DNA of 64,000 nt from Streptomyces actinomycinicus (GTDB taxonomy: Bacteria > Actinomycetota > Actinomycetes > Streptomycetales > Streptomycetaceae). Positions within the stretch are counted from its first letter, which is position 1; each line of letters starts with the position of its first letter. Where the stretch lies: contig NZ_JAERRK010000017.1 in assembly GCF_016741775.1 (NCBI RefSeq), forward strand, positions 62,001-126,000, given 5' to 3'. A program made the translations under genes and the position numbers. Positions 40,162 through 49,576 of this stretch are shown in pieces. The notes beneath the pieces were generated by a model that worked only from the letters and a program-made list of their open reading frames with translations, was not told the DNA's origin and did not search any database.

Positions 40162-43100
40162 GCCCCTGCCGCCCTGCTCCTCCTCGTCGGCCTGGGTGCC
40201 GGGCTCCGGCTCGTCGTAGGAACCCAGCAGCTCGTCGGCGAGTGACGGCAGGTCGTCCAGCGGGGTCTCCTCGGCCCAGTCGGAGCGGGGCCGGCGCCGC
40301 GGTGTCCCGTCGGCGTCGAGCTGGGGCATCTCGCGCGTACGTGCATCGGAGCCGTCGGGGCCCGCGGCCGGCCTCCCGTCCATGCGGTCACTGCTGTCCC
40401 GCTGGTCCCGCTCGTCCCGGAAGAAGCCGGGCGGCACGCGGTCCGCCGGGGCGTCGTTCCGTACCTGAGGCAGTACGGCGGTCTCGTCAGCCGCACCGGG
40501 CGCCACCGAGGGCAGCTCGGCCGTCCGCTCGACGGACACCGGAGGCAGGACGGCCGTCTCCTCGGCCGACACCGGAGGCAGCACAGCCGTCTCGTCGGCC
40601 GCACCCGGAGTCACCGGCGGCAGCACAGCCGTCTCGTCAGCCGCACCCGGGGTCACCGGCGGCAGTACGGCCGTCTCGTCAGCCGCACCTAGGGACACCG
40701 GCGGCAGCACAGCCGTCTCGTCGGCCGGCCCGGAATGCGCCGGCGGCTGCGGCAGCTCGGCGGTCACTTCGGACTCGGCGTGCGAGGGAGCGTCACCGGC
40801 GGGACCGTGGGGGTCGTGGGCGTCATGGGCGGCGTCGGCGGAGCCGCTGTGCTCGTCGCCCACCCGGCGCAGCACCGTCGTCTCGTCCGTGCCTCGCGCC
40901 GCGCCGGAAACGTCCGAGCCCTGTACGCCCGCGCCGGGAGCCTGCGCGGCCCGCGCGCCGGTGCCGGGAGCGTCCGAGCCCCACGCGTCCGTTCCAGGGG
41001 CATCCGCGGCCTGCGCGCCCGCACCAGGAACGTCCGAACCCCGCGCCCCCGTGTCGGAAGCGGCGGCCGCGCCCCGGGCGTCCGTCATCGGCGACACCAC
41101 CGGCGTCGGGACCGTGATCGCGTCGGACGTCACGCCCGGCGCGTTCGGCCGGGGGGCGCTGGGCCTGCGGGCCGCCGCGTCGGCCGCTGCCGCGGCCTCG
41201 GTGGCCTGCCGACGGGCTTCTTCCGCCCGCAGCAACGCCTCCTCCGCCTTGCGCTGCGCCTCCAGGCGCCGGGCCTCCTCCTCGGCCCGTAGCCGGGCCT
41301 GCCGCGCCTCTTCCTCGGCCCGCAGCCGGGCCTGCCGCGCCTCTTCCTCGGCGCGGCGCCGGGCCTCTTCCTCCGCCTGCCTGCGGCGCCGTTCCTCCTC
41401 GGCCTTGCGGCGGGCCTCCTCCTCGGCACGGGCCTTCTCCTCGGCGAGCAGCCGCTGCCGCTCCTCCTCGGCACGCCGGCGTGCTTCCTCGGCCCGCTGC
41501 CGGGCCTCCTCCGCCTGCCGTTCGGCCTCGCGCCGCTGCGCTTCTTCCAGCTCGCGGCGCTTGCGCTCCTCCTCCTCGGCGCGCAGCTTGGCGAGCTGCT
41601 CCTGGCGCTCGCGCTCCAGGCGCTCCTCCTCGGCCTTGCGGGCGGCCTCCTCCTCGGCCTTGCGGCGAGCCTCTTCCTCGGCCTTCCGCCGCGCCTCCTC
41701 CTGGGCCTTGATCTCGGCCTCGGACAGGGGCAGCACGGTGTCCAGCCGGTGCCGGATCACGGTCGTGACCGACTCGGGCTCCTGCCCGGCGTCCACGACC
41801 AGGTAGCGGCCGGGGTCGGCGGCCGCCAGCGTGAGGAAGCCGGACCGCACGCGCGCGTGGAACTCCGCAGGCTCCGACTCCAGCCGGTCCGGTGCCTCGG
41901 TGAACCGCTCGCGGGCGGTCGCCGGCGAGACGTCGAGCAGAACGGTGAGGTGCGGGACGAGCCCGTTGGTCGCCCAGCGGTTGATGCGGGCGATCTCGGT
42001 GGGCGACAGGTCGCGGCCGGCGCCCTGGTAGGCGACGGAGGAGTCGATGTAGCGGTCGGAGATCACCACCGCGCCGCGCTCGAGGGCGGGGCGTACGACG
42101 GTGTCGACGTGTTCCGCACGGTCGGCCGCGTACAGCAGCGCCTCCGCGCGGTGCGACAGGCCCGCCGAGGACACGTCCAGCAGGATCGAGCGCAGCCGCT
42201 TGCCGACCGGGGTGGCGCCGGGCTCGCGGGTGAGCACGACCTCGTGGCCCTTGCCGCGGATCCACTCGGCGAGGGCCTCGGCCTGGGTGGACTTGCCGGC
42301 GCCGTCGCCGCCCTCGAGGGCGATGAAGAAGCCCTTCCCCGCCGGTGCCTGGAGCGGGTCGTCGCCACCCATGAGGGCGTCCTTGAGGTCTTGGCGCAGC
42401 GGTACACCGGACCGGTCGTCGACCTTGGCGAGCACGAGCGCGGCCACCGGCAGCAGCAGCGCGCCGACCAGCATCAGCGTGAATGCCGCGCCGCCGTGCG
42501 CGAAGACGAACCTGCCGTTCTCCAGCCGGTGCGGGCCGATCAGCGCCGCGACCACGGGCGCGACCAGGGCGCCGAGCGCTATGAAGACCCGGACGACGGC
42601 GTGCAGGTGCTCGGTGGTGCGCGCCCGGCGGTAGTCCTCGGTCTCCTGGTCGAGCAGGGTGTGCCCGGTGTTGGCGGCCACGCCCGCGCAGGCACCGGCC
42701 AGCGTGACGATCAGCAGCACCGTGGTGACGTCGGGCACCAGGCCCGCGGCCAGCAGCGCGACACCGGTGAAGGCGATGGCGAGGGCCAGCAGACGGCGGC
42801 GCGAGAGGGAGGGCAGCAGTGCCGGGGCCGTACGGATGCCGATGGCGACACCGCCGGTCAGGCCCAGCACCAGCAGGCCGTAGAGCACCGGGCCGCCGCC
42901 CAGGTCCTTGGCGTGCAGCACGCACACGGCGACGGCCGCCGCGATCGCGCCGGCGACCCCGGCGCAGGCCGGGACGAGCAGCGGGACGGCGCCCGTGCGG
43001 CCCTTGTCGACACCGGCACCGGTGCGCGGACGGCGCAGGCCCTCCAGCGGGGACCGCGCGCGCGGGGTGCGCGTGTCGGGCAGTTCCAGGTAGGTCAGCA

Positions 43101-43857
43101 CGGACAGGGAGGCGGCGAACAGGCCCGCCGCGACGTACGACGCGAGGGCCGCCTGATGCTGGTCGAACCAGGCCACGCCGGTGCCGAGCAGGTTGTTCAG
43201 CAGGGCGGCGACGACCAGTGCGGCGGCGGCCAGCGGGACCGCGAGGAAGGTCGTGCGCAGCGAGAGGCGGCGCAGGGCGTCCATGTGGTCCGGCAGCGGT
43301 CGGACCGTCGCGCCCTCCGGCGGCGGGGCCGGCAGCAGGGCGGGGGCGGCGCCCTCCCGGCACACCGTCCACAGCCGCTCGGCGACGCCGGTGACGAACG
43401 CGGTGACCAGCAGGACGGCGAGCGCGTCACCCGGGATCCAGTCGATCCACAGGGGCGCGACGATCAGCAGCGCGGCGCGCACGCCGTCGGCTCCGACCAT
43501 CGTCCAGCGGCGGTCGAGCGGACCTTCCGGAGCGGTGAGCGAGTTCAGCGGTCCGAGGAGGACGGCACCGAAGAGCAGCGCGGCGAGGACGCGGGCGGCG
43601 AAGACCGTCGCCACTGCGAACGCGACGCCTCGGTAGCCACCGCCGAAAGCCCCCTCGGTGATCGCCGCCTGCAGGACCAGGAGGACCAGTACGAGGAGGG
43701 AGAGGGTGTCGCCGACACCGCTCACCAGTTGCGCGCTCCACAGGCGCCGCAACTGGGGCCGGCGCAGCAGGGAACGGACGGCGCGCTCGCGGGAATCCGC
43801 GACCAGGGCGTCGTCCGGTGCTGTGGGGTGGGCCGTTGGCTGCTCGGCTCGCGTCAT
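40138..43857 (-). CDS. tmk: Thymidylate kinase fused to an MFS-like membrane domain
   Basis: A 1239-residue fusion. Residues 1 to about 490 form a 12-helix MFS-like domain. Residues about 505-715 are a complete dTMP kinase: ALEGGDGAGKST (K522), REPGATPVGKRLR, and the DRY-type RYIDSSVAYQGAGRDL. Residues about 717-915 are a highly charged coiled coil of EEARRKAEEE-like heptads. The tail is disordered with about seven copies of ADETAVLPPV. The fusion is typical of Streptomyces. The kinase supplies dTDP for replication, beside holB and topA. The ATG lacks a Shine-Dalgarno. Confidence 0.93.
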   Translation of the reverse strand: MTRAEQPTAHPTAPDDALVADSRERAVRSLLRRPQLRRLWSAQLVSGVGDTLSLLVLVLLVLQAAITEGAFGGGYRGVAFAVATVFAARVLAALLFGAVLLGPLNSLTAPEGPLDRRWTMVGADGVRAALLIVAPLWIDWIPGDALAVLLVTAFVTGVAERLWTVCREGAAPALLPAPPPEGATVRPLPDHMDALRRLSLRTTFLAVPLAAAALVVAALLNNLLGTGVAWFDQHQAALASYVAAGLFAASLSVLTYLELPDTRTPRARSPLEGLRRPRTGAGVDKGRTGAVPLLVPACAGVAGAIAAAVAVCVLHAKDLGGGPVLYGLLVLGLTGGVAIGIRTAPALLPSLSRRRLLALAIAFTGVALLAAGLVPDVTTVLLIVTLAGACAGVAANTGHTLLDQETEDYRRARTTEHLHAVVRVFIALGALVAPVVAALIGPHRLENGRFVFAHGGAAFTLMLVGALLLPVAALVLAKVDDRSGVPLRQDLKDALMGGDDPLQAPAGKGFFIALEGGDGAGKSTQAEALAEWIRGKGHEVVLTREPGATPVGKRLRSILLDVSSAGLSHRAEALLYAADRAEHVDTVVRPALERGAVVISDRYIDSSVAYQGAGRDLSPTEIARINRWATNGLVPHLTVLLDVSPATARERFTEAPDRLESEPAEFHARVRSGFLTLAAADPGRYLVVDAGQEPESVTTVIRHRLDTVLPLSEAEIKAQEEARRKAEEEARRKAEEEAARKAEEERLERERQEQLAKLRAEEEERKRRELEEAQRREAERQAEEARQRAEEARRRAEEERQRLLAEEKARAEEEARRKAEEERRRRQAEEEARRRAEEEARQARLRAEEEARQARLRAEEEARRLEAQRKAEEALLRAEEARRQATEAAAAADAAARRPSAPRPNAPGVTSDAITVPTPVVSPMTDARGAAAASDTGARGSDVPGAGAQAADAPGTDAWGSDAPGTGARAAQAPGAGVQGSDVSGAARGTDETTVLRRVGDEHSGSADAAHDAHDPHGPAGDAPSHAESEVTAELPQPPAHSGPADETAVLPPVSLGAADETAVLPPVTPGAADETAVLPPVTPGAADETAVLPPVSAEETAVLPPVSVERTAELPSVAPGAADETAVLPQVRNDAPADRVPPGFFRDERDQRDSSDRMDGRPAAGPDGSDARTREMPQLDADGTPRRRPRSDWAEETPLDDLPSLADELLGSYDEPEPGTQADEEEQGGRGRRRGRRG

Positions 43858-43949
43858 GCGTTCAGCCTATCCGCAGGCGCTGACAGCACACCTCGCGTGT
43901 ACGGCGGGCGCAGGCGCTGACAGCGCGTCCGGCGTGCCGGGACACGCGC

Positions 43950-43982
43950 ACGCCCCGGCACACCGAAGTGCTGCCGGGGCGT
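43950..43982 (-). terminator. Hairpin between topA and tmk
   Basis: Eleven-bp stem ACGCCCCGGCA (43950-43960) with TGCCGGGGCGT (43972-43982). It lies past the 45-bp repeats and 220 bp beyond the topA stop, before the tmk start. It could end topA transcripts. Confidence 0.5.
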
Positions 43983-44033
43983 TCGTTTCGCGAAGCCGCG
44001 GGCCACGGAGCCGACGAGCCGTGGCCCAGGGGG

Positions 44034-44168
44034 CCACCGAGCCGCGGGCTTCGAAGCCGGCGGCCGTGGGCTCCGGAGCCACCGAGCCGCGGGCTCCGAG
44101 GCCGACAGCCGTGGGCTCCGGAGCCACCGAGCCGCGGGCTCCGTGGCTCCCGGCCGGGGGCTACGGAG
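44034..44168. repeat. 45-bp tandem repeat, three copies, downstream of topA
   Basis: Units 44034-44078, 44079-44123 and 44124-44168, each starting CCACCGAGCCGCGGGCT. Units one and two are nearly identical; the third is diverged. Together with flanking degenerate copies they fill the gap between topA and tmk, which otherwise contains no gene. Confidence 0.85.
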
Positions 44169-44202
44169 CAGACAAGCCGCAGGCTGAGGAGCCGACGGGG
44201 TG

Positions 44203-47019
44203 TCAGTCCTCCGTGCCGGAAGCGGTCGCCTTGGAGGCCGTCGTCTTCTTCGCGGTGGTCTTCTTGGCAGCCGTCGTCTTCTTCGCGGCCGTCTTCTTGG
44301 CGGCGGTCTTCTTCGCCGGTGCGGTCTTCTTGGCCGCCGCCTTCTTCGCGGTCTTCTTGGCGGGAGCCTTCGCACGCTTCTCGGCGAGCAGTTCGAAGCC
44401 GCGCTCCGGAGTGATCGTTTCGACGCTGTCACCCGAGCGGAGGGTGGCGTTGGTCTCCCCGTCGGTGACGTACGGGCCGAAGCGGCCGTCCTTGACCACG
44501 ACCGGCTTTCCGGAGACCGGGTCCTCGCCCAGCTCCTTCAGCGGCGGCTTGGCCGCGGCCCGGCCACGCTGCTTCGGCTGGGCGTAGATCGCCTGCGCCT
44601 CCTCCAGCGTGATCGTGAAGATCTGGTCCTCGGACTGCAGCGAGCGCGAGTCCGTGCCCTTCTTCAGGTACGGGCCGTACCGGCCGTTCTGCGCGGTGAT
44701 CTCCACGCCCTCGGCGTCGGTGCCGACGATCCGCGGCAAGGACATCAGCCGCAGCGCGTCCTCGAGGGTGACCGTGTCGAGCGCCATGGACTTGAAGAGG
44801 GACGCCGTCCGCGGCTTGACCGCGTTCTTGCCCGTCTTCGGGGTGCCCTCGGGGAGGATCTCCGTCACGTACGGGCCGTAGCGGCCGTCCTTGGCGACGA
44901 TCGTGTGGCCGGTGGCCGGGTCGGTGCCCAGCTCGAAGTCGCCGCTGGGCTTGGCCAGCAGCTCCTCGGCCAGTTCGACGGTCAGCTCGTCGGGCGCCAG
45001 GTCGTCGGGGATGTCGGCGCGCTGGTGCTGCTCGGTGTCCTTCTCGCCGCGCTCGATGTAGGGGCCGTAGCGGCCGACGCGGAGCACGATGTCGTTGCCC
45101 ACCGGGAACGACGAGACCTCGCGCGCGTCGATCGCGCCCAGGTCGGTCACCAGCTCCTTGAGGCCGCCGAGGTGGTCACCGTCGCCGTTGCCGGCTTCCG
45201 CGGCGCTGCCGATGCCGTCGTGGCCCTCGCCGAAGTAGAAGCGCTTCAGCCACGGCACGGCCTTGGCCTCACCCGCCGCGATGCGGTCGAGGTCGTCCTC
45301 CATCTTGGCGGTGAAGTCGTAGTCGACGAGCCGCCCGAAGTGCTTCTCCAAGAGGTTCACCACGGCGAACGACAGGAAGGACGGGACGAGTGCCGTGCCC
45401 TTCTTGAAGACGTAGCCGCGGTCGAGGATCGTGCCGATGATCGACGCGTACGTCGACGGGCGGCCGATCTCGCGCTCTTCCAGCTCCTTGACCAGGGAGG
45501 CCTCGGTGTAGCGGGCCGGGGGCTTGGTCGCGTGGCCGTCGACCGTGATCTCCTCGGCGGACAGCGCGTCGCCCTCGGCGACCTGCGGCAGCCGGCGCTC
45601 GCGGTCGTCCAGCTCGGCGTTCGGGTCGTCGGCACCCTCGACGTAGGCCTTCAGGAAGCCGTGGAAGGTGATCGTCTTGCCGGAGGCGCTGAACTCGACG
45701 TCCCGGCCGTCGGCGGCGGCGCCACCGATCTTCACGGTGACGGAGTTACCGGTCGCGTCCTTCATCTGGGAGGCGACGGTCCGCTTCCAGATCAGCTCGT
45801 AGAGCTTGAACTGGTCGCCGGTCAGGCCGGTTTCCGCGGGCGTGCGGAAACGATCACCCGACGGGCGGATCGCCTCGTGCGCCTCCTGCGCGTTCTTGAC
45901 CTTGGCGGCGTACGTGCGCGGCTGCGGCGGCAGGTAGTCGGCGCCGTACAGCTGCGTGACCTGCGCGCGGGCCGCCGCGATCGCCGTGTCGCTCAGCGTC
46001 GTGGAGTCCGTACGCATGTACGTGATGTAGCCGTTCTCGTACAGCTTCTGCGCGATCTGCATGGTCGCCTTGGCACCGAAGCCGAGCTTGCGGCTCGCCT
46101 CCTGCTGCAGCGTCGTCGTACGGAACGGGGCGTACGGCGAGCGGCGGTACGGCTTGGACTCGACGGAGCGCACGGAGAAGCGGGTGCTCTCCAGCGCGGC
46201 GGCGAGGCCGCGGGCGGTCGCCTCGTCGAGGTGGAGGGTGTTCGCGCTCTTGAGCTGTCCCAGCGAGTCGAAGTCACGGCCCTGCGCGACCCGCCTGCCG
46301 TCGACGGTCTGCAGGCGGGCGACCAGCGACGACGGATCCGACGGGTCTCCCGCGCGCCCGGTCGCGAAGGTGCCCGTCAGGTCCCAGTACTCAGCGGAAC
46401 GAAACGCCATGCGCTCGCGTTCCCGCTCCACCACGAGGCGGGTGGCGACGGACTGCACGCGACCGGCCGACAGCCGGGGCATGACCTTCTTCCACAGCAC
46501 GGGGGAGACCTCGTAGCCGTAGAGGCGGTCGAGGATGCGGCGGGTCTCCTGGGCGTCGACCAGCTTCTGGTTGAGCTGGCGCGGGTTGGCGACGGCCTCG
46601 CGGATCGCGTCCTTGGTGATCTCGTGGAAGACCATCCGCTTGACGGGGATCTTCGGCTTGAGGACCTCCTGGAGGTGCCAGGCGATCGCCTCGCCCTCCC
46701 GGTCCTCATCGGTGGCGAGGAACAGCTCGTCGGACTCCTTCAGCAGGTCCTTGAGCTTCTTGACCTGGGCCTTCTTGTCGGCGTTGACCACATAGATCGG
46801 CTGGAAGTCGTGTTCGACGTCCACACCGAGGCGGCGGACCTCGCCGGTGTACTTCTCCGGCACCTCCGCGGCGCCGTTGGGAAGGTCACGGATGTGCCCG
46901 ACGCTCGCCTCGACGATGTAGCCGGGGCCGAGGTAGCCCTTGATCGTCTTCGCCTTGGCAGGCGACTCGACGATGACGAGTCGGCGGCCGCCCTGTGCGG
47001 TCTCGCTGGTCGGGGACAA
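44203..47019 (-). CDS. topA: DNA topoisomerase I with Lys-rich tail
   Basis: Type IA topoisomerase that relaxes negative supercoils; it is essential in Streptomyces. The TOPRIM domain starts at LVIVESPAKAKTIKGYL and includes ATDEDREGEA. The catalytic tyrosine is Y334 in ITYMRTDSTT. C-terminal repeats (GRYGPY units) replace zinc fingers. The last 50 or so residues are a KKTAAKKTT-type Lys/Ala/Thr tail, known in actinobacterial TopA to aid processivity. Length 938 residues. Upstream (47020-47278) is its promoter region. The 3' flank contains 45-bp repeats. Confidence 0.97.
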   Translation of the reverse strand: MSPTSETAQGGRRLVIVESPAKAKTIKGYLGPGYIVEASVGHIRDLPNGAAEVPEKYTGEVRRLGVDVEHDFQPIYVVNADKKAQVKKLKDLLKESDELFLATDEDREGEAIAWHLQEVLKPKIPVKRMVFHEITKDAIREAVANPRQLNQKLVDAQETRRILDRLYGYEVSPVLWKKVMPRLSAGRVQSVATRLVVERERERMAFRSAEYWDLTGTFATGRAGDPSDPSSLVARLQTVDGRRVAQGRDFDSLGQLKSANTLHLDEATARGLAAALESTRFSVRSVESKPYRRSPYAPFRTTTLQQEASRKLGFGAKATMQIAQKLYENGYITYMRTDSTTLSDTAIAAARAQVTQLYGADYLPPQPRTYAAKVKNAQEAHEAIRPSGDRFRTPAETGLTGDQFKLYELIWKRTVASQMKDATGNSVTVKIGGAAADGRDVEFSASGKTITFHGFLKAYVEGADDPNAELDDRERRLPQVAEGDALSAEEITVDGHATKPPARYTEASLVKELEEREIGRPSTYASIIGTILDRGYVFKKGTALVPSFLSFAVVNLLEKHFGRLVDYDFTAKMEDDLDRIAAGEAKAVPWLKRFYFGEGHDGIGSAAEAGNGDGDHLGGLKELVTDLGAIDAREVSSFPVGNDIVLRVGRYGPYIERGEKDTEQHQRADIPDDLAPDELTVELAEELLAKPSGDFELGTDPATGHTIVAKDGRYGPYVTEILPEGTPKTGKNAVKPRTASLFKSMALDTVTLEDALRLMSLPRIVGTDAEGVEITAQNGRYGPYLKKGTDSRSLQSEDQIFTITLEEAQAIYAQPKQRGRAAAKPPLKELGEDPVSGKPVVVKDGRFGPYVTDGETNATLRSGDSVETITPERGFELLAEKRAKAPAKKTAKKAAAKKTAPAKKTAAKKTAAKKTTAAKKTTAKKTTASKATASGTED

Positions 47020-47278
47020 CTTCGCTCTTCTCTCCGGTCGACGCTGGGGCCTCCCCAGGGGCCTTCGTCCCGGGGTCGCGGCGTACTGCTGGCTCGTGTG
47101 ACGCTGCGGAGTGTGACGCTACATCCCGCCCCCGTGTCAAACGGGAAAAGCCCACAACGGCCACTCGAACGGTAACCCGACTACCGCCATTCCTGCCGCC
47201 CGGACTGCCGCGCAAACCCTGTACCCCTGTCCGGAGCGTGACACTCCCCTTACCCGGTGAACACGGCTTCCGCCGCCG

Positions 47279-47476
47279 TCACAGGCGGGTCAGGCAGTAC
47301 AGACCGAGGGCCAGTGAGACCGTACCGGCCACGCTCGCGAAGGCGGCCGATGCGACCCGACTCACACCGTGGGCCACCGGTTCCCCACGCCGCAGACGCG
47401 TGCCGGTCCAGGCCAGCAGGGCCGCTCCGAACAGGGCGAACACCAATCCCGCGAAGATCGCCGGCCCGCTCTCCAT
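47279..47476 (-). CDS. Small two-helix membrane protein
   Basis: A 65-residue protein with two hydrophobic helices (PAIFAGLVFALFGAALLAW and AFASVAGTVSLALGLYCL) joined by a basic loop. The ATG at 47476 has an AAGGG-type site upstream. It is located upstream of topA on the same strand, where Streptomyces genomes commonly have such a gene. Function unknown. Confidence 0.7.
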   Translation of the reverse strand: MESGPAIFAGLVFALFGAALLAWTGTRLRRGEPVAHGVSRVASAAFASVAGTVSLALGLYCLTRL

Positions 47477-47695
47477 CGCCCGCCCACCCTTCCCTGCCGT
47501 CCGGCTCCGCCCAGCGCCCGGAGGGTGCCACGCGCGAGAGGCCGGGAGGCGACATCGGGGTGAACGGAAGGCCGACAAGCTGCCGAACACAAGTTCGAGA
47601 AACATGGGCTCGAATTCGATACCCATATTTTTCCGGCCGTTTTCCGATCACGGGTGCCGGGCGGGCCGGCCCGCGCGCGTTCGCCCGGCACACCC
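47477..47695. other. Intergenic region upstream of the small membrane protein
   Basis: No gene. 47590-47645 is relatively AT-rich (CATATTTTTCCGG) and is the likely promoter area; no exact -35/-10 pair assigned. Confidence 0.4.
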
Positions 47696-47864
47696 GCCCA
47701 GCGCGCTCGCCCAGCGCGCCAGCCCAGCGCACCGGCCCAGCGTGCCCGCCCAGCGCACGGGCCCAGCACACCCGCCCAGCGCACCCGCCCAGCGCACCGG
47801 CTCAGCGTGCCCGCCCAGCGCACCGGCTCAGCGCGCCGGCCCAGCGCACCGGCTCAGCGCGCCG
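47696..47864. repeat. 13-bp tandem array, thirteen copies in exact register, covering the methyltransferase stop
   Basis: Thirteen consecutive 13-base units of the form GCYCAGCGYRCYS with no insertion or deletion (13 x 13 = 169 bp). The last unit contains the stop codon (47854-47856) of the methyltransferase gene. A period not divisible by three rules out a coding origin for the whole array. Confidence 0.95.
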
Positions 47865-49374
47865 GCTCCAGGAAGCCCTGCTCCACCAGCAGCCGGATCT
47901 GCGCGGGCGTCCGGTCGCGGAGCAGCACGGGGTCCTCGCCGACGAGCTGCGCGATGGCGTCCAGGATCCGACCCGCGCTCAGCGTGCCGTCGCACACGCC
48001 CGCGAAGCCGGCACCGACCGTGTCCACCTTGGTCGCCCGGCGCATCCCGCGGTGCTGGCGCAGCACCACGTGCTCCGGGTCCTCGGCGCCGGGCAGCCCG
48101 ACCTGCTCCTGGACCACCTCGGTGGTGAGCTTGAAATAGCCGTCCAGCAGCGCCGCGTCGTCGCTCTCCCGGAGGTAGTCGAGACGTTCGAAGTGCGCCC
48201 GGATCGTGTCCCCGAGGGGCTGCTCGACCGGGTGTGGCCACTCCTCCACCGTGACGGAGGGCTCCGCGGCCCCGGTCCGGCGCAGGGTGATCCAGCCGAA
48301 GCCGACCGCCTTGACCTTGCGCGCCTCGAACTCGTCGAGCCAGGCGTCGTACCGCGCCTGGTACTCCGCCGGATCCCCGCGATGGTCCCCGGCGTCCCTC
48401 AGCCACAGCTCGGCGTACTGCGTGACGTCCTGCACCTCGCGCTGCACGATCCAGGCATCGCACCCGCGCGGCACCCACGACCTGAGTCTGTCCTGCCAGT
48501 CCTCCCCCGCCACGTGCTGCCAGTTCGCGAGGAACTGCGCGAACCCGCCCTCGTTCAGCCGTTCCCCCGCCTGCTGAACGAGCGAGCGGCACAGATCGTC
48601 CCCGCCCATGCCACCGTCCCGGTACGTCAGCCGGGCACCCGGGGAGATCACGAACGGCGGGTTGGACACGATCAGGTCGAACGTCTCGTCGTCCCGGACC
48701 GGCTCGAACAGCGACCCCTCGCGCAGGTCGGCGGCGGGCGCGCCGGAGAGCGCCAGGGTGAGCGCCGTGATGTGCAGCGCGCGCGGGTTGAGGTCGGTCG
48801 CCGTCACGCGCGTGGCGTGCTGGACGGCGTGCAGCGCCTGGATGCCGGAGCCGGTACCGAGGTCCAGGGCGGACGCGACGGGCGTACGGACGGTGATGCC
48901 GGCGAGGGTGGTGGAGGCGCCGCCGACGCCGAGGACGACGCCCTCGTCGCGCTGCCCGATGCCGCCGGCACCGCCGACCGCGCAGCCGAGGTCGGAGACG
49001 ATGAACCAGTCCTCACCGTCGGGACCGCCGTAGGGCCGTACGTCCACGGTCGCGGCCACCTCGTCGCCGCCCACGCGCGTGAGCCAGCCGGCCTCCAGCG
49101 CCTCCTCGACCGGCAGAACGGCCGCCACGCGCGCGTGGGGCACCGGCTGCTGGAGCAGGAACAGCCGTACGAGCGTCTCCAGCGGCGTGTCGCCGCGGGT
49201 GGCCCGGAGGGCAGGCACGGTCTCGCTGCGGGCCAGCGCCGCGTAGGCGGGGGCGCCGAGCAGGTCGAGCAGCCCGTCGGCGGAGAAGGAGGCGGCCAGC
49301 AGCGCGTCCCGCAGGCGCGCGGCGGCGTCGGGCCGGTCGGAAGCGGGCAGGGGAGCGAGTCCGGAGTCAGTCAC
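47854..49374 (-). CDS. Class I SAM-dependent methyltransferase, N6/N5-type
   Basis: The 506-residue protein has an N-terminal winged-helix-like part (LLGAPAYAALARSE; LVRLFLLQQPV), then a Rossmann methyltransferase: ALDLGTGSGIQALHA (SAM site) and LIVSNPPFVIS, the NPPF motif of enzymes that methylate amide or exocyclic nitrogens (HemK/RsmC-like). A long C-terminal region of about 200 residues is conserved in actinobacteria. The substrate may be RNA or protein; it is not known. The GTG start at 49374 gives VTDSGLAPL. It lies downstream of a lipoprotein gene on the same strand. Confidence 0.88.
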   Translation of the reverse strand: MTDSGLAPLPASDRPDAAARLRDALLAASFSADGLLDLLGAPAYAALARSETVPALRATRGDTPLETLVRLFLLQQPVPHARVAAVLPVEEALEAGWLTRVGGDEVAATVDVRPYGGPDGEDWFIVSDLGCAVGGAGGIGQRDEGVVLGVGGASTTLAGITVRTPVASALDLGTGSGIQALHAVQHATRVTATDLNPRALHITALTLALSGAPAADLREGSLFEPVRDDETFDLIVSNPPFVISPGARLTYRDGGMGGDDLCRSLVQQAGERLNEGGFAQFLANWQHVAGEDWQDRLRSWVPRGCDAWIVQREVQDVTQYAELWLRDAGDHRGDPAEYQARYDAWLDEFEARKVKAVGFGWITLRRTGAAEPSVTVEEWPHPVEQPLGDTIRAHFERLDYLRESDDAALLDGYFKLTTEVVQEQVGLPGAEDPEHVVLRQHRGMRRATKVDTVGAGFAGVCDGTLSAGRILDAIAQLVGEDPVLLRDRTPAQIRLLVEQGFLEPAR

Positions 49375-49576
49375 GCCCCCATTGTGGCCCGCAGCGCCGG
49401 TCGGGGGCGGCCCGAGCGGCTTCCCCGGGGGACGGTTGGGGCGGGTGCGGCGACAGAGCCGCGGGAACCGGCCGGGGGAGCGCCCCCGAGCCCGCCGTAG
49501 CCGGTCCCGGACCGGCGTCGAAGCGGCCCCCTGGAGCGGCCCCCTCCGGACGCCACCCGGCCCGGTCGGGCTCGGC

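Noticed and set aside
47696..47864. Possible CRISPR array
   Set aside because: Units are contiguous 13-mers without spacers, and no cas gene is nearby.
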